DNA of 64,000 nt, taken from positions 51,874 through 115,873 of the forward strand of contig JAKCOZ010000597.1 of NCBI GenBank assembly GCA_022605955.1, written 5' to 3'. The notes beneath the pieces were generated by a model. That model saw nothing but the letters and a program-made list of their open reading frames with translations, did no database searches and was not told where the DNA came from. This DNA is from Rallus limicola. Lineage: Eukaryota > Chordata > Aves > Gruiformes > Rallidae. The position numbers were made by a program, and so were the translations under genes. Shown piece after piece: positions 12,602 to 22,512 of the stretch (positions within the stretch are counted from its first letter, which is position 1; every line of letters begins with the position of its first letter).

Positions 12602-12699
12602 GTTCCAGGCATCTTCCCTCTTTCCAGGCAAAGGAAAAGGCTGAGAGCCAAAGTGACAGGGTCTGCTCGTGTGTCCTGTTAGGAGGTTTCAGTCAAGCT
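12502..12699 (+). repeat. Divergent first monomer of the right arm
   Basis: The first right-arm monomer carries private changes at 12,528 (T to A), 12,544 (G to T), 12,613 (G to C, giving CATCTTCC) and 12,693 (A to T). These do not mirror the changes in the terminal monomer of the left arm. The two sides of the junction have therefore diverged independently, which is evidence against an artefactual fold-back read. The CATCTTCC change reappears at 19,741 and 21,127. Confidence 0.85.
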
Positions 12700-12897
12700 A
12701 TGCCTTTCAGGCCTAGCTTCTTTACTTTGGGAGTTATTGCTGGACGTTTAGCATGTTTTGAACTGCAGTCTGCTAGGGCCGAGAAAAGCACCGTAGGAGG
12801 TTCCAGGCATGTTCCCTCTTTCCAGGCAAAGGAAAAGGCTGAGAGCCAAAGTGACAGGGTCTGCTCGTGTGTCCTGTTAGGAGGTTTCAGACAAGCT
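12700..12897 (+). repeat. Reference monomer (198 bp) of the satellite
   Basis: This copy matches the majority base at every position I compared, so it serves as a reference. It is 198 bp long with 50% G+C. Landmarks by monomer position are: a StuI-type AGGCCT at 10-15; an A/T-rich stretch at 18-40; GGACGTTTAGCATG at 43-56; a PstI-type CTGCAG at 64-69; GGGCCGAGAAAAG at 77-89; CACCGTAGGAGG near 90-101; two copies of TTCCAGGCA at 102-110 and 121-129; a purine-rich stretch at 126-152; the polymorphic T/C at 153; and TGTTAGGAGGTTTCAGAC at 176-193. No CENP-B box (NTTCGNNNNANNCGGGN type) is present. The length is close to typical nucleosome repeat lengths. One reading frame per strand lacks stop codons. 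Confidence 0.95.
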
Positions 12898-15800
12898 ATG
12901 CCTTTCAGGCCTCGCTTCTTTACTTTGGGAGTTATTGCTGGACGTTTAGCATGTTTTGAACTGCAGTCTGCTAGGGCCGAGAAAAGCACCGTAGGAGGTT
13001 CCAGGCATGTTCCCTCTTTCCAGGCAAAGGAAAAGGCTGAGAGCCAAAGTGACAGGGTCTGCTCGTGTGTCCTGTTAGGAGGTTTCAGACAAGCTATGCC
13101 TTTCAGGCCTAGCTTCTTTACTTTGGGAGTTATTGCTGGACATTTAGCATGTTTTGAACTGCAGTCTGCTAGGGCCGAGAAAAGCACCGTAGGAGGTTCC
13201 AGGCATGTTCCCTCTTTCCAGGCAAAGGAAAAGGCTGAGAGCCAAAGTGACAGGGTCTGCTCGTGTGTCCTGTTAGGAGGTTTCAGACAAGCTATGCCTT
13301 TCAGGCCTAGCTTCTTTACTTTGGGAGTTATTGCTGGACGTTTAGCATGTTTTGAACTGCAGTCTGCTAGGGCCGAGAAAAGCACCGTAGGAGGTTCCAG
13401 GCATGTTCCCTCTTTCCAGGCAAAGGAAAAGGCTGAGAGCCAAAGTGACAGGGTCTGCTTGTGTGTCCTGTTAGGAGGTTTCAGACAAGCTATGCCTTTC
13501 AGGCCTAGCTTCTTTACTTTGGGAGTTATTGCTGGACGTTTAGCATGTTTTGAACTGCAGTCTGCTAGGGCCGAGAAAAGCACCGTAGGAGGTTCCAGGC
13601 ATGTTCCATCTTTCCAGGCAAAGGAAAAGGCTGAGAGCCAAAGTGACAGGGTCTGCTCGTGTGTCCTGTTAGGAGGTTTCAGACAAGCTATGCCTTTCAG
13701 GCCTAGCTTCTTTACTTTGGGAGTTATTGCTGGACGTTTAGCATGTTTTGAACTGCAGTCTGCTAGGGCCGAGAAAAGCACCGTAGGAGGTTCCAGGCAT
13801 GTTCCCTCTTTCCAGGCAAAGGAAAAGGCTGAGAGCCAAAGTGACAGGGTCTGCTCGTGTGTCCTGTTAGGAGGTTTCAGACAAGCTATGCCTTTCAGGC
13901 CTAGCTTCTTTACTTTGGGAGTTATTGCTGGACGTTTAGCATGTTTTGAACTGCAGTCTGCTAGGGCCGAGAAAAGCACCGTAGGAGGTTCCAGGCATGT
14001 TCCCTCTTTCCAGGCAAAGGAAAAGGCTGAGAGCCAAAGTGACAGGGTCTGCTCGTGTGTCCTGTTAGGAGGTTTCAGACAAGCTATGCCTTTCAGGCCT
14101 AGCTTCTTTACTTTGGGAGTTATTGCTGGATGTTTAGCATGTTTTGAACTGCAGTCTGCTAGGGCCGAGAAAAGCACCGTAGGAGGTTCCAGGCATGTTC
14201 CCTCTTTCCAGGCAAAGGAAAAGGCTGAGAGCCAAAGTGACAGGGTCTGCTCGTGTGTCCTGTTAGGAGGTTTCAGACAAGCTATGCCTTTCAGGCCTAG
14301 CTTCTTTACTTTGGGAGTTATTGCTGGACGTTTAGCATGTTTTGAACTGCAGTCTGCTAGGGCCGAGAAAAGCACCGTAGAAGGTTCCAGGCATGTTCCC
14401 TCTTTCCAGGCAAAGGAAAAGGCTGAGAGCCAAAGTGACAGGGTCTGCTCGTGTGTCCTGTTAGGAGGTTTCAGACAAGCTATGCCTTTCAGGCCTAGCT
14501 TCTTTACTTTGGGAGTTATTGCTGGACGTTTAGCATGTTTTGAACTGCAGTCTGCTAGGGCCGAGAAAAGCACCGTAGGAGGTTCCAGGCATGTTCCCTC
14601 TTTCCAGGCAAAGGAAAAGGCTGAGAGCCAAAGTGACAGGGTCTGCTCGTGTGTCCTGTTAGGAGGTTTCAGACAAGCTATGCCTTTCAGGCCTAGCTTC
14701 TTTACTTTGGGAGTTATTGCTGGACGTTTAGCATGTTTTGAACTGCAGTCTGCTAGGGCCGAGAAAAGCACCGTAGGAGGTTCCAGGCATGTTCCCTCTT
14801 TCCAGGCAAAGGAAAAGGCTGAGAGCCAAAGTGACAGGGTCTGCTCGTGTGTCCTGTTAGGAGGTTTCAGACAAGCTATGCCTTTCAGGCCTCGCTTCTT
14901 TACTTTGGGAGTTATTGCTGGACGTTTAGCATGTTTTGAACTGCAGTCTGCTAGGGCCGAGAAAAGCACCGTAGGAGGTTCCAGGCATGTTCCCTCTTTC
15001 CAGGCAAAGGAAAAGGCTGAGAGCCAAAGTGACAGGGTCTGCTCGTGTGTCCTGTTAGGAGGTTTCAGACAAGCTATGCCTTTCAGGCCTAGCTTCTTTA
15101 CTTTGGGAGTTATTGCTGGACGTTTAGCATGTTTTGAACTGCAGTCTGCTAGGGCCGAGAAAAGCACCGTAGGAGGTTCCAGGCATGTTCCCTCTTTCCG
15201 GGCAAAGGAAAAGGCTGAGAGCCAAAGTGACAGGGTCTGCTCGTGTGTCCTGTTAGGAGGTTTCAGACAAGCTATGCCTTTCAGGCCTAGCTTCTTTACT
15301 TTGGGAGTTATTGCTGGACGTTTAGCATGTTTTGAACTGCAGTCTGCTAGGGCCGAGAAAAGCACCGTAGGAGGTTCCAGGCATGTTCCCTCTTTCCAGG
15401 CAAAGGAAAAGGCTGAGAGCCAAAGCGACAGGGTCTGCTCGTGTGTCCTGTTAGGAGGTTTCAGACAAGCTATGCCTTTCAGGCCTAGCTTCTTTACTTT
15501 GGGAGTTATTGCTGGACGTTTAGCATGTTTTGAACTGCAGTCTGCTAGGGCCGAGAAAAGCACCGTAGGAGGTTCCAGGCATGTTCCCTCTTTCCAGGCA
15601 AAGGAAAAGGCTGAGATCCAAAGTGACAGGGTCTGCTCGTGTGTCCTGTTAGGAGGTTTCAGACAAGCTATGCCTTTCAGGCCTAGCTTCTTTACTTTGG
15701 GAGTTATTGCTAGACGTTTAGCATGTTTTGAACTGCAGTCTGCTAGGGCCGAGAAAAGCACCGTAGGAGGTTCCAGGCATGTTCCCTCTTTCCAGGCAAA

Positions 15801-18401
15801 GGAAAAGGCTGAGAGCCAAAGTGACAGGGTCTGCTCGTGTGTCCTGTTAGGAGGTTTCAGACAAGCTATGCCTTTCAGGCCTAGCTTCTTTACTTTGGGA
15901 GTTATTGCTGGACGTTTAGCATGTTTTGAACTGCAGTCTGCTAGGGCCGAGAAAAGCACCGTAGGAGGTTCCAGGCATGTTCCCTCTTTCCAGGCAAAGG
16001 AAAAGGCTGAGAGCCAAAGTGACAGGGTCTGCTCGTGTGTCCTGTTAGGAGGTTTCAGACAAGCTATGCCTTTCAGGCCTAGCTTCTTTACTTTGGGAGT
16101 TATTGCTGGACGTTAAGCATGTTTTGAACTGCAGTCTGCTAGGGCCGAGAAAAGCACCGTAGGAGGTTCCAGGCATGTTCCCTCTTTCCAGGCAAAGGAA
16201 AAGGCTGAGAGCCAAAGCGACAGGGTCTGCTCGTGTGTCCTGTTAGGAGGTTTCAGACAAGCTATGCCTTTCAGGCCTAGCTTCTTTACTTTGGGAGTTA
16301 TTGCTGGACGTTTAGCATGTTTTGAACTGCAGTCTGCTAGGGCCGAGAAAAGCACCGTAGGAGGTTCCAGGCATGTTCCCTCTTTCCAGGCAAAGGAAAA
16401 GGCTGAGAGCCAAAGCGACAGGGTCTGCTCGTGTGTCCTGTTAGGAGGTTTCAGACAAGCTATGCCTTTCAGGCCTAGCTTCTTTACTTTGGGAGTTATT
16501 GCTGGACGTTTAGCATGTTTTGAACTGCAGTCTGCTAGGGCCGAGAAAAGCACCGTAGGAGGTTCCAGGCATGTTCCCTCTTTCCAGGCAAAGGAAAAGG
16601 CTGAGAGCCAAAGTGACAGGGTCTGCTCGTGTGTCCTGTTAGGAGGTTTCAGACAAGCTATGCCTTTCAGGCCTAGCTTCTTTACTTTGGGAGTTATTGC
16701 TGGACGTTTAGCATGTTTTGAACTGCAGTCTGCTAGGGCCGAGAAAAGCACCGTAGGAGGTTCCAGGCATGTTCCCTCTTTCCAGGCAAAGGAAAAGGCT
16801 GAGAGCCAAAGTGACAGGGTCTGCTCGTGTGTCCTGTTAGGAGGTTTCAGACAAGCTATGCCTTTCAGGCCTAGCTTCTTTACTTTGGGAGTTATTGCTG
16901 GACGTTTAGCATGTTTTGAACTGCAGTCTGCTAGGGCCGAGAAAAGCACCGTAGGAGGTTCCAGGCATGTTCCCTCTTTCCAGGCAAAGGAAAAGGCTGA
17001 GAGCCAAAGTGACAGGGTCTGCTCGTGTGTCCTGTTAGGAGGTTTCAGACAAGCTATGCCTTTCAGGCCTAGCTTCTTTACTTTGGGAGTTATTGCTGGA
17101 CGTTTAGCATGTTTTGAACTGCAGTCTGCTAGGGCCGAGAAAAGCACCGTAGGAGGTTCCAGGCATGTTCCCTCTTTCCAGGCAAAGGAAAAGGCTGAGA
17201 GCCAAAGTGACAGGGTCTGCTCGTGTGTCCTGTTAGGAGGTTTCAGACAAGCTATGCCTTTCAGGCCTAGCTTCTTTACTTTGGGAGTTATTGCTGGACG
17301 TTTAGCATGTTTTGAACTGCAGTCTGCTAGGGCCGAGAAAAGCACCGTAGGAGGTTCCAGGCATGTTCCCTCTTTCCAGGCAAAGGAAAAGGCTGAGAGC
17401 CAAAGTGACAGGGTCTGCTCGTGTGTCCTGTTAGGAGGTTTCAGACAAGCTATGCCTTTCAGGCCTAGCTTCTTTACTTTGGGAGTTATTGCTGGACGTT
17501 TAGCATGTTTTGAACTGCAGTCTGCTAGGGCCGAGAAAAGCACTGTAGGAGGTTCCAGGCATGTTCCCTCTTTCCAGGCAAAGGAAAAGGCTGAGAGCCA
17601 AAGTGACAGGGTCTGCTCGTGTGTCCTGTTAGGAGGTTTCAGACAAGCTATGCCTTTCAGGCCTAGCTTCTTTACTTTGGGAGTTATTGCTGGACGTTTA
17701 GCATGTTTTGAACTGCAGTCTGCTAGGGCCGAGAAAAGCACCGTAGGAGGTTCCAGGCATGTTCCCTCTTTCCAGGCAAAGGAAAAGGCTGAGAGCCAAA
17801 GTGACAGGGTCTGCTCGTGTGTCCTGTTAGGAGGTTTCAGACAAGCTATGCCTTTCAGGCCTAGCTTCTTTACTTTGGGAGTTATTGCTGGACGTTTAGC
17901 ATGTTTTGAACTGCAGTCTGCTAGGGCCGAGAAAAGCACCGTAGGAGGTTCCAGGCATGTTCCCTCTTTCCAGGCAAAGGAAAAGGCTGAGAGCCAAAGC
18001 GACAGGGTCTGCTCGTGTGTCCTGTTAGGAGGTTTCAGACAAGCTATGCCTTTCAGGCCTAGCTTCTTTACTTTGGGAGTTATTGCTGGACGTTTAGCAT
18101 GTTTTGAACTGCAGTCTGCTAGGGCCGAGAAAAGCACCGTAGGAGGTTCCAGGCATGTTCCCTCTTTCCAGGCAAAGGAAAAGGCTGAGAGCCAAAGTGA
18201 CAGGGTCTGCTCGTGTGTCCTGTTAGGAGGTTTCAGACAAGCTATGCCTTTCAGGCCTAGCTTCTTTACTTTGGGAGTTATTGCTGAACGTTTAGCATGT
18301 TTTGAACTGCAGTCTGCTAGGGCCGAGAAAAGCACCGTAGGAGGTTCCAGGCATGTTCCCTCTTTCCAGGCAAAGGAAAAGGCTGAGAGCCAAAGTGACA
18401 G

Positions 18402-19050
18402 GGGCTGCTCGTGTGTCCTGTTAGGAGGTTTCAGACAAGCTATGCCTTTCAGGCCTAGCTTCTTTACTTTGGGAGTTATTGCTGGACGTTTAGCATGTTT
18501 TGAACTGCAGTCTGCTAGGGCCGAGAAAAGCACCGTAGGAGGTTCCAGGCATGTTCCCTCTTTCCAGGCAGAGGAAAAGGCTGAGAGCCAAAGTGACAGG
18601 GTCCGCTCGTGTGTCCTGTTAGGAGGTTTCAGACAAGCTATGCCTTTCAGGCCTAGCTTCTTTACTTTGGGAGTTATTGCTGGACGTTTAGCATGTTTTG
18701 AACTGCAGTCTGCTAGGGCCGAGAAAAGCACCGTAGGAGGTTCCAGGCATGTTCCCTCTTTCCAGGCAAAGGAAAAGGCTGAGAGCCAAAGTGACAGGGT
18801 CTGCTCGTGTGTCCTGCTAGGAGGTTTCAGACAAGCTATGCCTTTCAGGCCTCGCTTCTTTACTTTGGGAGTTATTGCTGGACGTTTAGCATGTGTTGAA
18901 CTGCAGTCTGCTAGGGCCGAGAAAAGCACCGTAGGAGGTTCCAGGCATGTTCCCTCTTTCCAGGCAAAGGAAAAGGCTGAGAGCCAAAGTGACAGGGTCT
19001 GCTCGTGTGTCCTGTTAGGAGGTTTCAGACAAGCTATGCCTTTCAGGCCT
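18402..19050 (+). repeat. Segment shared with 23,153-23,800 (24-monomer displacement)
   Basis: GACAGGGGCTGC at 18,401 and the combination GGCCTCGC plus GCATGTGTTG (G at 18,895) recur at 23,153 and 23,647, each displaced by 4,752 bp (24 x 198). The copies also have private changes: 18,551 (GGCAGAGG) and 18,604 (GTCCGCTC) in this copy, and 23,130 (AAGGTAAAGG) in the other. The 7-monomer duplication at 19.7-22.5 kb lies between the two copies, so the original displacement may have been 17 monomers. Confidence 0.8.
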
Positions 19051-19740
19051 AGCTTCTTTACTTTGGGAGTTATTGCTGGACGTTTAGCATGTTTTGAACT
19101 GCAGTCTGCTAGGGCCGAGAAAAGCACCGTAGGAGGTTCCAGGCATGTTCCCTCTTTCCAGGCAAAGGAAAAGGCTGAGAGCCAAAGTGACAGGGTCTGC
19201 TCGTGTGTCCTGTTAGGAGGTTTCAGACAAGCTATGCCTTTCAGGCCTAGCTTCTTTACTTTGGGAGTTATTGCTGGACGTTTAGCATGTTTTGAACTGC
19301 AGTCTGCTAGGGCCGAGAAAAGCACTGTAGGAGGTTCCAGGCATGTTCCCTCTTTCCAGGCAAAGGAAAAGGCTGAGAGCCAAAGTGACAGGGTCTGCTC
19401 GTGTGTCCTGTTAGGAGGTTTCAGACAAGCTATGCCTTTCAGGCCTAGCTTCTTTACTTTGGGAGTTATTGCTGGACGTTTAGCATGTTTTGAACTGCAG
19501 TCTGCTAGGGCCGAGAAAAGCACCGTAGGAGGTTCCAGGCATGTTCCCTCTTTCCAGGCAAAGGAAAAGGCTGAGAGCCAAAGTGACAGGGTCTGCTCGT
19601 GTGTCCTGTTAGGAGGTTTCAGACAAGCTATGCCTTTCAGGCCTAGCTTCTTTACTTTGGGAGTTATTGCTGGACGTTTAGCATGTTTTGAACTGCAGTC
19701 TGCTAGGGCCGAGAAAAGCACCGTAGGAGGTTCCAGGCAT

Positions 19741-22512
19741 CTTCCCTCTTTCCAGGCAAAGGAAAAGGCTGAGAGCCAAAGTGACAGGGTCTGCTCGTGT
19801 GTCCTGTTAGGAGGTTTCAGACAAGCTATGCCTTTCAGGCCTCGCTTCTATACTTTGGGAGTTATTGCTGGACGTTTAGCATGTTTTGAACTGCAGTCTG
19901 CTAGGGCCGAGAAAAGCACCGTAGGAGGTTCCAGGCATGTTCCCTCTTTCCAGGCAAAGGAAAAGGCTGAGAGCCAAAGTGACAGGGTCTGCTCGTGTGT
20001 CCTGTTAGGAGGTTTCAGACAAGCTATGCCTTTCAGGCCTAGCTTCTTTACTTTGGGAGTTATTGCTGGACGTTTAGCATGTTTTGAACTGCAGTCTGCT
20101 AGGGCCAAGAAAAGCACCGTAGGAGGTTCCAGGCATGTTCCCTCTTTCCAGGCAAAGGAAAAGGCTGAGAGCCAAAGTGACAGGGTCTGCTCGTGTGTCC
20201 TGTTAGGAGGTTTCAGACAAGCTATGCCTTTCAGGCCTAGCTTCTTTACTTTGGGAGTTATTGCTGGACGTTTAGCATGTTTTGAACTGCAGTCTGCTAG
20301 GGCCGAGAAAAGCACCGTAGGAGGTTCCAGGCATGTTCCCTCTTTCCAGGCAAAGGAAAAGGCTGAGAGCCAAAGTGACAGGGTCTGCTCGTGTGTCCTG
20401 TTAGGAAGTTTCAGACAAGCTATGCCTTTCAGGCCTAGCTTCTTTACTTTGGGAGTTATTGCTGGACGTTTAGCATGTTTTGAACTGCAGTCTGCTAGGG
20501 CCGAGAAAAGCACCGTAGGAGGTTCCAGGCATGTTCCCTCTTTCCAGGCAAAGGAAAAGGCTGAGAGCCAAAGTGACAGGGTCTGCTCGTGTGTCCTGTT
20601 AGGAGGTTTCAGACAAGCTATGCCTTTCAGGCCTAGCTTCTTTACTTTGGGAGTTATTGCTGGACGTTTAGCATGTTTTGAACTGCAGTCTGCTAGGGCC
20701 GAGAAAAGCACCGTAGGAGGTTCCAGGCATGTTCCCTCTTTCCAGGCAAAGGAAAAGGCTGAGAGCCAAAGTGACAGGGTCTGCTCGTGTGTCCTGTTAG
20801 GAGGTTTCAGACAAGCTATGCCTTTCAGGCCTAGCTTCTTTACTTTGGGAGTTATTGCTGGACGTTTAGCATGTTTTGAACTGCAGTCTGCTAGGGCCGA
20901 GAAAAGCACCGTAGGAGGTTCCAGGCATGTTCCCTCTTTCCAGGCAAAGGAAAAGGCTGAGAGCCAAAGTGACAGGGTCTGCTCGTGTGTCCTGTTAGGA
21001 GGTTTCAGACAAGCTATGCCTTTCAGGCCTAGCTTCTTTACTTTGGGAGTTATTGCTGGACGTTTAGCATGTTTTGAACTGCAGTCTGCTAGGGCCGAGA
21101 AAAGCACCGTAGGAGGTTCCAGGCATCTTCCCTCTTTCCAGGCAAAGGAAAAGGCTGAGAGCCAAAGTGACAGGGTCTGCTCGTGTGTCCTGTTAGGAGG
21201 TTTCAGACAAGCTATGCCTTTCAGGCCTCGCTTCTATACTTTGGGAGTTATTGCTGGACGTTTAGCATGTTTTGAACTGCAGTCTGCTAGGGCCGAGAAA
21301 AGCACCGTAGGAGGTTCCAGGCATGTTCCCTCTTTCCAGGCAAAGGAAAAGGCTGAGAGCCAAAGTGACAGGGTCTGCTCGTGTGTCCTGTTAGGAGGTT
21401 TCAGACAAGCTATGCCTTTCAGGCCTAGCTTCTTTACTTTGGGAGTTATTGCTGGACGTTTAGCATGTTTTGAACTGCAGTCTGCTAGGGCCGAGAAAAG
21501 CACCGTAGGAGGTTCCAGGCATGTTCCCTCTTTCCAGGCAAAGGAAAAGGCTGAGAGCCAAAGTGACAGGGTCTGCTCGTGTGTCCTGTTAGGAGGTTTC
21601 AGACAAGCTATGCCTTTCAGGCCTAGCTTCTTTACTTTGGGAGTTATTGCTGGACGTTTAGCATGTTTTGAACTGCAGTCTGCTAGGGCCGAGAAAAGCA
21701 CCGTAGGAGGTTCCAGGCATGTTCCCTCTTTCCAGGCAAAGGAAAAGGCTGAGAGCCAAAGTGACAGGGTCTGCTCGTGTGTCCTGTTAGGAAGTTTCAG
21801 ACAAGCTATGCCTTTCAGGCCTAGCTTCTTTACTTTGGGAGTTATTGCTGGACGTTTAGCATGTTTTGAACTGCAGTCTGCTAGGGCCGAGAAAAGCACC
21901 GTAGGAGGTTCCAGGCATGTTCCCTCTTTCCAGGCAAAGGAAAAGGCTGAGAGCCAAAGTGACAGGGTCTGCTCGTGTGTCCTGTTAGGAGGTTTCAGAC
22001 AAGCTATGCCTTTCAGGCCTAGCTTCTTTACTTTGGGAGTTATTGCTGGACGTTTAGCATGTTTTGAACTGCAGTCTGCTAGGGCCGAGAAAAGCACCGT
22101 AGGAGGTTCCAGGCATGTTCCCTCTTTCCAGGCAAAGGAAAAGGCTGAGAGCCAAAGTGACAGGGTCTGCTCGTGTGTCCTGTTAGGAGGTTTCAGACAA
22201 GCTATGCCTTTCAGGCCTAGCTTCTTTACTTTGGGAGTTATTGCTGGACATTTAGCATGTTTTGAACTGCAGTCTGCTAGGGCCGAGAAAAGCACCGTAG
22301 GAGGTTCCAGGCATGTTCCCTCTTTCCAGGCAAAGGAAAAGGCTGAGAGCCAAAGTGACAGGGTCTGCTCGTGTGTCCTGTTAGGAGGTTTCAGACAAGC
22401 TATGCCTTTCAGGCCTAGCTTCTTTACTTTGGGAGTTATTGCTGGACGTTTAGCATGTTTTCAACTGCAGTCTGCTAGGGCCGAGAAAAGCACCGTAGGA
22501 GGTTCCAGGCAT
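19741..22512 (+). repeat. Tandem higher-order duplication of 7 monomers (2 x 1,386 bp)
   Basis: Three rare markers recur exactly 1,386 bp apart in the same order: CATCTTCC at 19,741 and 21,127; CGCTTCTATACT near 19,843 and 21,229; and TTAGGAAGTTTC near 20,401 and 21,787. The copies differ at 20,107 (GGGCCAAGA only in copy 1) and 22,250 (GGACATTTA only in copy 2). The true left boundary lies between 19,326, where the copies differ, and 19,741. The near identity suggests a recent event. Confidence 0.9.

Noticed and set aside
12700..12897. AGGAGG followed by ATG as a bacterial ribosome binding site
   Set aside because: TTAGGAGGTTTCAGACAAGCTATG puts AGGAGG about 14 bases before each ATG in every monomer. 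That spacing is too long for an efficient site, and its presence in every monomer reflects the repeat, not a gene start.
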